The notes: generated from the letters alone by a model not told the origin. A stretch of DNA of 64,000 nt from Blautia liquoris (GCF_015159595.1 NZ_CP063304.1:2418001-2482000); one strand, 5' to 3'; shown: positions 46,878 through 55,520, numbered from the stretch's first letter. A program made the numbers and translations.

Positions 46878-48278
46878 ATGGCAACTACCCGCTTAATTTC
46901 AATGCACCAGAATAAAGGAATGTCCATTGCTGATTGTATTTCTGAACGTGTAGATTACGCTTTAAATCCTAAAAAAACGGGTAATGGTAAATACGTCAGT
47001 TCCCATGAATGTGACCCCAAAACTGTAAAAGGAGAATTTCTTTTGTCTAAGAAAATCTATTCCAACATTACAGGCAGAGAGCAAGGAAATGATGTAATAC
47101 TTTATCAGATACGACAATCTTTTAAACCAGGGGAAATTACACCAGAACTTGCTAATCAATTAGGCTATGAATTGGGTATGCAGTTTACCAAAGGTAATTA
47201 TGCCTTTTTTGTTGCTACACATATAGATAAGGCTCATATTCATAACCATATAATTTTTAATTCTACCTCATTGGACTGCACCAAAAAGTTTCGTGATTTT
47301 TTAGGTTCGGGCAGAGCTATCCGCAAAATATCTGACCGTATTTGTCTTGAAAATGGATTATCTATTGTTGAAAATCCAAAGAGAGGAAAAAACCATTATG
47401 GCAAATGGCTTGGAAATCAAAAGACGGTTTCCCACTCTGAAAAAATAAGGATTGCAATAGATGAAGTTCTTAGAAAAAAACCTGTTGATTTTGAGGCATT
47501 TCTATCAGAAATGAAATTGGCAGGATATGAAATTAAGATGGGAAAGCACATCGGTTTTAAGAGTCAAAACCAGAAGAATTTTATTCGCCTACGGTCTTTA
47601 GGGGACGGATATTCTGAGGAAGAAATCAGAACCATTATTGGTGGGAAAAAGGCTCTTTCCAATAGAAAAGTGAGGACTGAAAGAACACAATCCCCTGTCA
47701 ATCTTTTAGTGTACATTCAGGCGAAACTGCATGCTGGAAAAGGTGCAGGCTATGAACGATGGGCAAAGATTTTTAACCTAAAACAAATGGCACAAACTAT
47801 CAATTATCTTACGGAAAACAATCTACTTGCCTATGAGGATTTGGAAAAAAAAGCACATGCTGTTACAAACAATTTCAATCAGCTATCTGCTCGAATTAAG
47901 GATGCCGAAAAACGTATGACAGAGATTTCAGACCTAAAAAAACATATCATCAACTATTTTAAAACTCGTGATGTTTATATGGATTACCGCAAAGCAGGAT
48001 ACTCTAAAAAATTCTATGAAGAACATACTGCTGATTTGCTTTTACATAAAGCGGCAAAGGCGGCTTTTGACAGCTTGGTGGACAAGAAATTACCTACTGT
48101 TAAGTCTTTGCAAATGGAATATTCTGAATTGATTTCTGAAAAGAAAAAAGCCTATGCAAACTACCATTTAGCAAAAAAGGAAATGCAGAATGTGTTGACT
48201 GCAAAGGCAAATGTTGACCGTCTTTTAGGGGAAAGCATACCGGAGAAAGAGAAAGAAAAATTCCAGGGACAAAGATAA
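46878..48278 (+). CDS. Relaxase of the MobA/VirD2 family
   Basis: The 466-residue protein begins MATTRLISMHQNKGMSIADC, the N-terminal relaxase region. The three-histidine metal motif lies in THIDKAHIHNHIIFNS near residues 113-128. A conserved YVSSHECDPKT and GREQGNDVILYQIRQSF support the MobP-type family. The C-terminal half is coiled coil. It nicks oriT and leads the strand to the recipient through VirD4. GGAAAGGAG precedes the ATG. The relaxase is intact even though prgI and virB4 are not. Confidence 0.93.
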   Translation: MATTRLISMHQNKGMSIADCISERVDYALNPKKTGNGKYVSSHECDPKTVKGEFLLSKKIYSNITGREQGNDVILYQIRQSFKPGEITPELANQLGYELGMQFTKGNYAFFVATHIDKAHIHNHIIFNSTSLDCTKKFRDFLGSGRAIRKISDRICLENGLSIVENPKRGKNHYGKWLGNQKTVSHSEKIRIAIDEVLRKKPVDFEAFLSEMKLAGYEIKMGKHIGFKSQNQKNFIRLRSLGDGYSEEEIRTIIGGKKALSNRKVRTERTQSPVNLLVYIQAKLHAGKGAGYERWAKIFNLKQMAQTINYLTENNLLAYEDLEKKAHAVTNNFNQLSARIKDAEKRMTEISDLKKHIINYFKTRDVYMDYRKAGYSKKFYEEHTADLLLHKAAKAAFDSLVDKKLPTVKSLQMEYSELISEKKKAYANYHLAKKEMQNVLTAKANVDRLLGESIPEKEKEKFQGQR

Positions 48279-48527
48279 TTCTTTCCTATGTTTTTAGCTC
48301 CCAACGGGAGCGTAGCCACACAATTTATTGTGTGTTCGATGGGGATTGGGGATACTCCCCAACAAGCAGATTTGCCAAAATGCCCGTAAGGGAATTTTGA
48401 GCAAAATCGCAAGGTGTGTACCACCTTGCCCTGCTTGCCACTTTACTCTCCCTAAATTCAGCTACAAAGAAAAACACCATGAACCTTATATTTGTTCATA
48501 GTGTTCTTCACTGCCCTATTAAGCTGT
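48279..48527. other. Intergenic region downstream of the relaxase
   Basis: This 249-base stretch between convergent genes holds a small GC-rich inverted repeat (CTCCCAACGGGAG, 48299-48311) and a CACACAAT/ATTGTGTG pair (48317-48334). No gene was seen. Confidence 0.45.
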
Positions 48528-48890
48528 TCATAGAGAATCAATCCCCTCTGTTTTCGCTTTTTTTAAGCCTTTTGCTGTAGCCTGCATTACGATATAGTCC
48601 TTCTCGTCCAACTCATCAAGCTCTGCATCTAGTTGACGACGGCGTGTGGATTTTTTACTTTCTTTATCGGGGAAAAGAAATTGATCTACCGATATATTAA
48701 AAAGTGTCATTAGCGTAATGAAAACCTGAAAACTTGGATGTTGACCATTGTTTTCAAGAGACATGATGTATCGGGGAGCAAGGTCAACCTCCTGAGCCAA
48801 CTGCTCCCGAGTCCAACCACGGCTTATTCGAGCTTGCTTTATGGCTTGCCCCATAGCCTTAAAGTCATATTTAGTTTGATCTTTCGACAT
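48528..48890 (-). CDS. XRE-family regulator with C-terminal extension
   Basis: The 120-residue protein has an N-terminal helix-turn-helix (GQAIKQARISRGWTREQLAQ, then VDLAPRYIMSLENNGQHPS) and a charged helical tail. It sits between the relaxase and the ars operon and is divergent from arsR. It is probably a regulator of element transfer genes, by analogy with the place of such genes in related elements. Its own operator was not identified. Confidence 0.85.
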   Translation of the reverse strand: MSKDQTKYDFKAMGQAIKQARISRGWTREQLAQEVDLAPRYIMSLENNGQHPSFQVFITLMTLFNISVDQFLFPDKESKKSTRRRQLDAELDELDEKDYIVMQATAKGLKKAKTEGIDSL

Positions 48891-48997
48891 AATAATATCA
48901 CCCTATGTCATTTTACATTTCCTACTGAAAAAGCTAAACGATTTTTAAAAGTACATTGTGTACTTTTTAATATCTATAGACATTTATAAAATAGTAG

Positions 48998-49026
48998 TTG
49001 ACAAAAATTTATATACTGCATATACT
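48998..49026 (+). promoter_or_regulatory. Sigma-A promoter of the ars operon
   Basis: TTGACA at 48998-49003 and TATACT at 49021-49026 are separated by exactly 17 bases. CATATAGAT just downstream (49034-49042) is repeated in the operator between arsR and acr3, so it is a likely ArsR half-site that covers the transcription start. Confidence 0.82.
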
Positions 49027-49068
49027 GAAAACATATAGATGAATATCAATGTGAGGTGAAAAAATATT

Positions 49069-49374
49069 ATGGACGAAAGAAAATATTTTCAGAATATTAA
49101 CTGTTTCAAAGCTCTATCAGATGAGAACAGACTTATGATTATAGATATGCTATCATGTGGAGAGCTTTGTGCTTGTGATATTTTAGAAAAATTTAAAATT
49201 ACACAGCCTACATTATCTCATCATATGAAAATACTATGTAGCTGCGGTTTAGTCAATGCCCGAAAGGAGGGAAAGTGGACGTACTATTCTTTAAATTCAG
49301 AGGAAGTAGAAAAATTTAAAATGTTTTTGCATACTATTACATCAAACAAGGAGGATTGTATTTGTAAAAAATAA
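49069..49374 (+). CDS. arsR: ArsR-family arsenic-responsive repressor
   Basis: The 101-residue protein has the winged helix of ArsR/SmtB repressors (FKALSDENRLMIIDMLSCGE, then LEKFKITQPTLSHHMKILC). The metalloid site is LCACD with a preceding conserved Glu, plus Cys near the C-terminus (CICKK). Arsenite binding releases it from DNA and turns on the operon. It is the first gene of the ars cluster and probably autoregulated. Confidence 0.93.
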   Translation: MDERKYFQNINCFKALSDENRLMIIDMLSCGELCACDILEKFKITQPTLSHHMKILCSCGLVNARKEGKWTYYSLNSEEVEKFKMFLHTITSNKEDCICKK

Positions 49375-49389
49375 AATTTTTTTGTCCAA

Positions 49390-49414
49390 CATATAGATAG
49401 TTGTCTATGTATAT
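49390..49414 (+). promoter_or_regulatory. Second likely ArsR operator, upstream of acr3
   Basis: CATATAGATAGTTGTCTATG forms an imperfect palindrome (ATAGA...TCTAT) and shares CATATAGAT with the sequence near the arsR promoter. It could allow separate control of the pump genes. Confidence 0.55.
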
Positions 49415-49434
49415 AACAAAAAGGAGGCTTTGTT

Positions 49435-50502
49435 TTGGAAGGTAACAATAATAAATTAGAAGGGATTGGTTTTTTCCAAAAGTACTTAACCGTTTGGGTG
49501 GTACTTTGCATGGTAGCCGGGATTCTTATCGGCAAATTCCTTCCCGTAATTCCCGAATTTTTGAATCAGTTTGAATACGCAAATGTATCAATTCCTGTTG
49601 CCATACTCATATGGGTTATGATTTACCCCATGATGATGAAGGTTGATTTTCAAAGCATAAAAAATGTAAGCAAAAATCCAAAGGGGCTATTTGTTACATG
49701 GGTGACAAACTGGCTAATCAAACCCTTTACTATGTATGGCATTGCTTCGCTGTTTTTCTTCGTGGTATTCAAAGCATTCATCACTCCGGAGCTGGCCACC
49801 GAATATCTGGCTGGTGCTGTGCTGTTAGGTGCGGCTCCTTGTACAGCGATGGTGTTTGTGTGGAGTACGCTGACTAAAGGAAACCCTGCCTACACAGTGG
49901 TGCAGGTAGCGACTAATGACCTCATCATCCTTATTGCTTTCGTACCAATTGTAAAGTTTTTACTTGGTGTTTCCAATGTGGCTGTGCCTTGGGATACCCT
50001 GATTTTGTCCGTCATACTGTTTGTTGTGATTCCATTGGCGGGTGGCATTTTGACCCGTTTACTGGTAACAAAGCATAAGGGGCTTGACTATTTCGAGAAT
50101 ACTTTTATTGGTAAATTTGATAATGCGACCAGCATTGGGTTATTGCTCACATTAGTGCTTTTATTCTCTTTTCAAGGAGATGTAATTATCAATAACCCAC
50201 TGCATATTGTATTGATTGCAGTACCGCTGATAATTCAAACGTTCCTCATTTTCTTTATCGCTTATTTTGCAAGCAAATGGCTCAAGTTGCCTCACAACAT
50301 TGCGGCTCCTGCCGGAATGATTGGCGCTTCCAATTTTTTTGAGCTTTCTGTTGCCGTGGCGATTGCTCTGTTCGGCACAACCTCACCAGCCGCACTCGCT
50401 ACCGTAGTCGGTGTGCTGACAGAAGTTCCTGTGATGCTTTTCCTCGTGAAAATTGCGAATAAAACTACACATTGGTTCCCAGAACCAAATGTCAAACAAT
50501 AA
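49435..50502 (+). CDS. acr3: Acr3-type arsenite efflux permease
   Basis: The TTG at 49435 follows AAGGAGG by seven bases and gives 355 residues with about ten membrane helices. The conserved Cys of the Acr3 family is present in GAAPCTAMVFVW (Cys136), and the conserved Glu in VLTEVPVML near the C-terminus. It exports arsenite, using proton motive force, and could be energised by ArsA. It belongs to the BART superfamily, not to ArsB. Confidence 0.93.
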   Translation: MEGNNNKLEGIGFFQKYLTVWVVLCMVAGILIGKFLPVIPEFLNQFEYANVSIPVAILIWVMIYPMMMKVDFQSIKNVSKNPKGLFVTWVTNWLIKPFTMYGIASLFFFVVFKAFITPELATEYLAGAVLLGAAPCTAMVFVWSTLTKGNPAYTVVQVATNDLIILIAFVPIVKFLLGVSNVAVPWDTLILSVILFVVIPLAGGILTRLLVTKHKGLDYFENTFIGKFDNATSIGLLLTLVLLFSFQGDVIINNPLHIVLIAVPLIIQTFLIFFIAYFASKWLKLPHNIAAPAGMIGASNFFELSVAVAIALFGTTSPAALATVVGVLTEVPVMLFLVKIANKTTHWFPEPNVKQ

Positions 50503-50537
50503 TTTGAGCAGAAACACATTGGTAAGGAGGACTTAGT

Positions 50538-50735
50538 ATGACTGAAAAACTGAGCATAAACAACATGAATGGTGTATCAAACAACCATCAGGCAGTTTAT
50601 GGGCTAAATAATATGAACGGCGCCTCAAAAGATATAAAAACTCCATATAGGTTAAACAATATAAATGGAGTATCGGAGGATAATACTAAGACGTACAGCA
50701 TTGATAATATGTGTGGTATTACCTCCGTCGAATAA
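50538..50735 (+). CDS. Unknown 65-residue tandem-repeat peptide inside the ars operon
   Basis: An ATG behind AAGGAGG encodes a 65-residue peptide with four units of about 16 residues: INNMNGVSNNHQAVYG, LNNMNGASKDIKTPYR, LNNINGVSEDNTKTYS and IDNMCGITSVE. The core is [IL][ND]N[MI]NG[VA]S. The last unit has the only Cys. It has no signal peptide or membrane segment. It lies between acr3 and arsD with the same strand and spacing. Multi-core peptide precursors or arsenic-binding helpers could look like this, but no modification enzyme is near. No known family is recognised. Confidence 0.65.
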   Translation: MTEKLSINNMNGVSNNHQAVYGLNNMNGASKDIKTPYRLNNINGVSEDNTKTYSIDNMCGITSVE

Positions 50736-50866
50736 TATGCTAAGCAAAAAACAATGTCTTTGTTGCTTGCAGTATTTTCTATGATGATACTATCAATGAA
50801 AAACTGCTGTAACAATTTGCCTTGAGTTTTAAATAAAATAATCAAATTAGAATGGAGAGATTTATC

Positions 50867-51241
50867 ATGAAAAAAATGTCTATCTATGAACCTGCTATGT
50901 GTTGTGACACCGGCCTTTGTGGTGTGAGCGTTGACCCAGAATTGCTCCGCATTTCCACTGTTTTAAACACATTGAAAAAGAGCGGTGTGGCAATTGACCG
51001 CTTTAATCTAAGCAGTGCACCAATGGCCTTTGTAAACAACAAAATAATCAATGACTTTATTAATGAAAAAGGCGCCGAGGAGCTACCTGTTGTAGTACTG
51101 GATGAAAAAATTGTTATTATAGGCCGCTATCCAACCAATGAAGAGCTTATTTCTTTACTTGAGATTCCTGAAAGCTATTTAATCGAATCAAAATCCACAC
51201 CACAAGGTGGTTGCTGCTGTTCTGATGGAAATTGCTGTTAA
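50867..51241 (+). CDS. arsD: ArsD arsenic metallochaperone
   Basis: The ATG at 50867 follows GGAGAG. The 124-residue protein has the conserved Cys12, Cys13 and Cys18 (MCCDTGLCG), which bind arsenite, and a thioredoxin-like fold (FNLSSAPMAFVNNKIINDFI, ELPVVVLDEKIVI). The C-terminal Cys-rich tail GGCCCSDGNCC matches the accessory vicinal pairs. It hands arsenite to ArsA. Confidence 0.93.
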   Translation: MKKMSIYEPAMCCDTGLCGVSVDPELLRISTVLNTLKKSGVAIDRFNLSSAPMAFVNNKIINDFINEKGAEELPVVVLDEKIVIIGRYPTNEELISLLEIPESYLIESKSTPQGGCCCSDGNCC

Positions 51242-51261
51242 ATATGAAAGGAGGATTCTCG

Positions 51262-52995
51262 ATGCAAGTCTTTAATCCAAAAAATATTACATTAACAAAA
51301 TATTTATTTTATACAGGCAAAGGCGGTGTTGGCAAAACATCTGTTGCATGTGCAACGGCTGTAAATCTTGCAGACAACGGAAAAAAGGTTCTTCTTGTCA
51401 GCACAGACCCTGCCTCCAATTTACAGGATGTGTTCAATACTCCGCTTTCAGGGAGAGCCACCCCTATCGCAGAAGTACCCAATCTTGATGTAGCAAACCT
51501 TGATCCGATGCAGGCGGCGGCAGAATACAGGGAAAGTGTGATCGCCCCATATCGTGGCAAATTGCCGGATGCAGTTCTTGCTAATATGGAGGAACAGCTT
51601 TCCGGTTCATGTACAGTGGAGATTGCTGCTTTCAACGAATTTTCCAACTTTATCACCAATAAAGAGATGGAGCAAAAATACGATCATATTCTTTTTGATA
51701 CTGCACCTACAGGTCATACCCTTAGAATGTTGCAGCTTCCCTCTGCATGGAGCAATTTTATCAGCGAAAGCACACATGGAGCATCCTGTTTAGGGCAATT
51801 ATCTGGGCTTGAGAGTAAAAAGGAAATGTACAAAACTGCAGTTGAAACGTTGTCAGATGGAGATCAAACAACTTTAATCCTTGTGACTCGGCCAGAAACA
51901 GCCCCATTGAAAGAAGTAGAGCGGGCTTCACATGAATTGGCGGAGCTTGGCGTGGTAAACCAGTCTATGGTAATCAACGGAGTTTTGAGCGACCATGACG
52001 ACACAATCTCCGAGAGCCTATACAACAAACAACAGAATGCTCTTGCCAATATGCCAAAACCTTTACAGACAGTTACTACCTATATGATTCCTCTGCGGGC
52101 ATACAATATTACTGGGATGGAAAATGTGAGAGCTTTATTGACAAAAGATAGCTATGCCATCATTGATGCTACTATTAAAACTGAGAATATTCCGAAATTA
52201 AAAGACATCATTGATGATTTGTACCATAGCGGTAAAAAAGTTATATTTACTATGGGTAAGGGTGGTGTTGGCAAAACGACGATTGCCGCAGCCATTGCTT
52301 TAGGTCTTTCTGAAAAAGGAAAGAAAGTTCACTTGACTACAACAGATCCGGCAGCACATTTGAAATTTGTTCTTGATGAGAACAGTGGCATTACCATGAG
52401 CCATATTGATGAACATGAAGAACTTGCAAGATATCAAGAGGAAGTTTTATCAAAAGCACGTGAAACTATGTCGGAAGAAGATATTGCTTATATTGAGGAA
52501 GATTTACGTTCCCCTTGTACACAGGAAATTGCTGTCTTCCGTGCCTTTGCTGAAATTGTGGAGCGTGCGGAAAATGAAGTTGTTGTCATTGATACCGCAC
52601 CTACAGGACACACTTTGTTGCTCCTGGATTCTACATTAAGCTACCATAAAGAGGTACAGCGAACACAAGGGAACATACCTGATTCTGTAAAAAAACTACT
52701 ACCACGTTTACGTAGTAAAGAAACAGAAGTTATTATTGTAACACTGCCGGAGGCTACTCCCGTCTATGAGGCGTTGCGATTAGAAGAAGATTTGAAACGT
52801 GCTGATATCGCTACAAAGTGGTGGGTTATCAACTCATCCCTTTATCATACAAAAACAACTAATGCCATGTTAGCTGCAAAAGCAAGCAATGAAGTTTCTT
52901 GGATAAACAATGTAGCCGAACATACCACCGGGAACTTTGCTCTAATTGCATGGAGTGCCGATGATATTAGAGGTAATAAGTTAAAAGAACTATAA
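51262..52995 (+). CDS. arsA: ArsA arsenite-stimulated ATPase, two-domain
   Basis: The ATG at 51262 follows AAAGGAGG. The 577-residue protein has two homologous halves, each with a P-loop (TGKGGVGKTSVACA near residue 18, MGKGGVGKTTIAAA near 332) and the signature DTAPTGHTL. Metal-site cysteines are in SGSCTVEIAAF and RSPCTQEIAVF. It is a soluble ATPase that couples with the efflux permease. Length is typical of full ArsA. Confidence 0.94.
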   Translation: MQVFNPKNITLTKYLFYTGKGGVGKTSVACATAVNLADNGKKVLLVSTDPASNLQDVFNTPLSGRATPIAEVPNLDVANLDPMQAAAEYRESVIAPYRGKLPDAVLANMEEQLSGSCTVEIAAFNEFSNFITNKEMEQKYDHILFDTAPTGHTLRMLQLPSAWSNFISESTHGASCLGQLSGLESKKEMYKTAVETLSDGDQTTLILVTRPETAPLKEVERASHELAELGVVNQSMVINGVLSDHDDTISESLYNKQQNALANMPKPLQTVTTYMIPLRAYNITGMENVRALLTKDSYAIIDATIKTENIPKLKDIIDDLYHSGKKVIFTMGKGGVGKTTIAAAIALGLSEKGKKVHLTTTDPAAHLKFVLDENSGITMSHIDEHEELARYQEEVLSKARETMSEEDIAYIEEDLRSPCTQEIAVFRAFAEIVERAENEVVVIDTAPTGHTLLLLDSTLSYHKEVQRTQGNIPDSVKKLLPRLRSKETEVIIVTLPEATPVYEALRLEEDLKRADIATKWWVINSSLYHTKTTNAMLAAKASNEVSWINNVAEHTTGNFALIAWSADDIRGNKLKEL

Positions 52996-53007
52996 AGAGA
53001 GGGTTTA

Positions 53008-53415
53008 ATGGAAAATATAAAAAATAAACCAAAAGTAGCATTTATCTGCGTTCATAATTCTTGTCGCAGTCAGATTGCGGAAGCACTTGGAAAGCACTTT
53101 TCCTCTGATGTATTTGAAAGTTATTCTGCTGGAACAGAAACAAAACCACAAATAAATCAAGATGCTGTAAGGTTAATGAAACAGATTTATGGAATTGATA
53201 TGGAAAAAAGTCAACATTCAAAATTGCTGAATGATATACCTCCAATTGATGTTGTGATAACAATGGGTTGTAATGTTCAATGTCCGTTTTTACCATGTAA
53301 GCACCGTGAGGATTGGGGATTAGATGATCCAACGGGTAAAAGTGATATAGAGTTTGTGGATACAATTCGCTTGATTGAGAGTAAAGTTAAAGAGTTAGCA
53401 CAAAAGTTAAAATAA
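53008..53415 (+). CDS. arsC: ArsC arsenate reductase, low-molecular-weight phosphatase fold
   Basis: The 135-residue protein starts with the P-loop CVHNSCRSQIAEA (Cys14, Cys19) and carries Cys88, Cys92 and Cys97 in TMGCNVQCPFLPCKHR, then WGLDDPTGK. It resembles the thioredoxin-coupled ArsC family, which reduces arsenate to arsenite for export. The extra CxxxCPxxPC pattern differs from the plasmid pI258 enzyme. It ends the ars operon, followed by a strong terminator. Confidence 0.9.
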   Translation: MENIKNKPKVAFICVHNSCRSQIAEALGKHFSSDVFESYSAGTETKPQINQDAVRLMKQIYGIDMEKSQHSKLLNDIPPIDVVITMGCNVQCPFLPCKHREDWGLDDPTGKSDIEFVDTIRLIESKVKELAQKLK

Positions 53416-53420
53416 TTAAG

Positions 53421-53456
53421 ATACCGCCGTTGATTTTCGTATAACGGCGGTATTTT
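53421..53456 (+). terminator. Intrinsic terminator of the ars operon
   Basis: ATACCGCCGTT and AACGGCGGTAT (53421-53452) form a perfect 11-bp stem, followed by a T-rich run. Confidence 0.88.
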
Positions 53457-53967
53457 ATTGATAAATGGAAAAGAAGAATTACTTTTAAAATTTGAATATT
53501 AGCTATTGGATATTCGCCAGAAAAAGACAGATTATACTGATATACTCTTTATAATATCAAAATAAAAGAATAGCCTATCTCGTGGCAAATTAAAAACCGC
53601 AGTTTTGACAGATATTTTATTGCGGCATCTTTATCGTGATATCAGCAGAAACGGCGGTTTTAGTTATCCGCCGTCTTTTGTTGAGAAAACTACATACAAA
53701 GATTAATGGATATGCTCATACAAAGCATGGCGGTAATAAGGAGGTTACTGCTGTGCTTATTTTTTGTTACATAAATAGTATTCTTATATATTTATTAAAA
53801 AAAGCCCATTTAATTTATGGGGACATTTTGGGCTTTTAGGTACTTACACACATCATAAATATAGATATAATAATTCTAATGCTCGATTGGATTGTGTCCA
53901 GTCGAGCATTTTTACATTTTATTTAAATTTTTTTCAGAAATCCACTAATAAGTTTGGCAGTTTTGCA
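53457..53967. other. Noncoding region between ars operon and sigma factor gene, with a small transcription unit
   Basis: No gene is supported over this stretch; the 67-codon frame around 53636 has no ribosome binding site. TATAAT at 53866-53871 is followed by a strong terminator hairpin at 53878-53913 (AATGCTCGA pairing with TCGAGCATT, then T run). Only a very short RNA could be made, or a longer one from upstream would be stopped here, before the sigma factor gene. Confidence 0.5.
53878..53913 (+). terminator. Terminator upstream of the ICE sigma factor gene
   Basis: AATGCTCGA pairs perfectly with TCGAGCATT, the stem extends with TGGA/TCCA, and T-rich sequence follows. It separates the ars region from the regulatory genes, or acts as an attenuator of them. 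Confidence 0.75.
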
Positions 53968-54032
53968 ATTCCCACCGTAGTAGTGGCGAAAGGGGACAGC
54001 GGAGTCACCGCCCGAAAGGGGGTGGGAATGTG
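53968..54032 (+). promoter_or_regulatory. Hairpin that pairs with the ribosome binding site of the sigma factor gene
   Basis: ATTCCCACC (53968-53976) is the exact complement of GGTGGGAAT (54021-54029), which lies immediately before the GTG start at 54030 and overlaps its ribosome binding site (AAAGGGGGTGGG). The enclosed 44 bases contain a second GC-rich stem. When folded, translation would be blocked, which suggests control at translation. Confidence 0.6.
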
Positions 54033-54470
54033 AAACCTAACAGCCATGAGCAAAGCAAGCGACACGCCTTTGATAGCTTTTGCAAAAAGGTACTGAAACA
54101 TGAGGCAAGAGATTATTACGATGAGTTGAAACGCCAGCGTGATAGGGAAATGTCCTTTTCCGATTTATCTGAGAAAGAAATGGATCAGCTTTATACAGAG
54201 GACAAATACTTTGTTACCGAGCAGATTTTCAATGTTTTAGGTCTCGATATCATTGTTACAGATGATGTTATTGCAGAGGCATTACAAAGTCTGCCAGAAC
54301 GCAGGCGTGATATTATCTTGCTTTCCTATTTTCTTGAATTGTCTGACCGAGAAATTGGGGACAAGCTGAATATGTTGCGTTCTACTGTTCAGTACCAAAG
54401 AGCAAGCACATTGCAACAGCTAAAAAATTTTATGGAGGGAGATATCTATGAGCGATATGACAAGAAATAA
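54030..54470 (+). CDS. Sigma-70-family/Orf7-like regulator of the ICE
   Basis: The 146-residue protein starts at the GTG at 54030. Region 4-like helix-turn-helix is at the C-terminus (LPERRRDIILLSYFLELSDR, then EIGDKLNMLRSTVQYQRAS). The N-terminal part is basic. It resembles the Tn916 Orf7 family of small sigma-like regulators that control transfer genes. It overlaps the next gene by 23 bases. Its ribosome binding site lies in a hairpin. Confidence 0.82.
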   Translation: MKPNSHEQSKRHAFDSFCKKVLKHEARDYYDELKRQRDREMSFSDLSEKEMDQLYTEDKYFVTEQIFNVLGLDIIVTDDVIAEALQSLPERRRDIILLSYFLELSDREIGDKLNMLRSTVQYQRASTLQQLKNFMEGDIYERYDKK

Positions 54471-54687
54471 TCATCTGCTTTCTTACCCTGCTATCGTATT
54501 AGCCTCTAGCGGCGATGTGGATGCTATCAATGCCGTCCTGAAACATTATGAAGGCTACATAGCAGCATTGTCAATGAGAACATTTTATGACGAAAGCGGC
54601 AATCCTCATCTATGCGTAGATGAGGTGTTACGCCGCAGATTGGAAACTAAGCTGATTACCAAAATCCTAACATTTGATGCGGCTTGA
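54448..54687 (+). CDS. Small helix-turn-helix protein (Tn916 Orf8-like)
   Basis: The 79-residue protein begins MSDMTRNNHLLSYPAIVLAS and has the conserved GDVDAINAVLKHYEGYIAAL block, matching the HTH_16/Orf8 family found directly after Orf7-like sigma factors. It is translated from a start inside the sigma gene. It probably acts together with that regulator. Confidence 0.82.
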   Translation: MSDMTRNNHLLSYPAIVLASSGDVDAINAVLKHYEGYIAALSMRTFYDESGNPHLCVDEVLRRRLETKLITKILTFDAA

Positions 54688-55202
54688 CAGGTAAATCCAT
54701 ATGGGAAGTACGCTCCCCTTTCCGTACTTCCCACTCATGGTTTCGTTGTCATTTAATAAAAGTTCATTCATGAAGTGAATTTTTATTGCCTGATAACTTA
54801 GGCAGTTGTTCCTTGATAAAGAAAGCAGGTCAGATAACGGCTTTGCAGTATAAGGCAAACCGGATACATTCCATTTATACCGAGCCATGCGATTGATACG
54901 CCATGACCTCTATTTAGAGTGAGCGAATAATATCAAACCGCAAAACAAATATGGCAGCTTGTAGGCGATGACATATAAATGGGACAATGATACTCCCTTA
55001 TAGCTATAGTCCGAGCGTTAAAAGCGTCGCAGGCAATAGGTAAGGTTTCGGCAGACCGCCGAGAGGGTGTAATTCCCGTGGAGCTGTGCCAGCAGCCGTC
55101 CGGTTTTGCTTATCATAATGGACATTCAGTAGTTCATAGCATAGTAATAGAGAGTTTATGATATTCCTTATGGTCTTTTCTAATTAGAAAGGAGGAATGC
55201 CG
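54688..55202. other. Noncoding, structured region before the recombinase module
   Basis: The region is 515 bases without a supported gene. TGGGAAGTACG (54702-54712) and CGTACTTCCCA (54723-54733) form an 11-bp stem without a T run. The stretch 54960-55130 is richer in GC and small inverted repeats than its surroundings. It may hold an RNA, the recombinase promoter, or an excision control site. I cannot assign it. Confidence 0.4.
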
Positions 55203-55463
55203 ATGATTACAAGCAAACAATTAGATGCTATGAGTGAACAAAGTATTGAAACTTTAGAAGAAAAGGAATTAGTAGATATTTCTGCTATTAACATAAGAAA
55301 AGACTTGCCCCATGAAGATAAGATATTAGACTTCCTGGAGCAAATAAAAAATCCCTACTGTTTTCGCTGCGGCAATGTTCCCGTTAGAGTGTGCTTTTCT
55401 AAAACTGGAAAAAACCTTGAAACTGTGTTACGAGATTTTCTTATTCGCATACGACAAAGCTGA
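55203..55463 (+). CDS. DUF6870 family protein next to the recombinase
   Basis: The ATG at 55203 follows AAAGGAGG and gives 86 residues. The pattern KELVDISAINIRKDLPHEDK, then IKNPYCFRCGNVPVRVCFSK, fits DUF6870, a small family usually beside large serine recombinases in Firmicutes elements. An auxiliary role in recombination is possible but not shown. It lies 57 bases upstream of the recombinase. Confidence 0.78.
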   Translation: MITSKQLDAMSEQSIETLEEKELVDISAINIRKDLPHEDKILDFLEQIKNPYCFRCGNVPVRVCFSKTGKNLETVLRDFLIRIRQS

Positions 55464-55520
55464 CAAAATAGATATGATACGGCATAATAGTAATGTGGTT
55501 ATGCGGGATTGGAGGCAAAG

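Noticed and set aside
46508-46915. 135-codon plus-strand frame across the group IIC intron
   Set aside because: It lies in the intron's structured 5' region on the antisense strand.
53636-53839. 67-codon frame downstream of the ars operon
   Set aside because: It lacks a ribosome binding site and no recognisable protein pattern is present.
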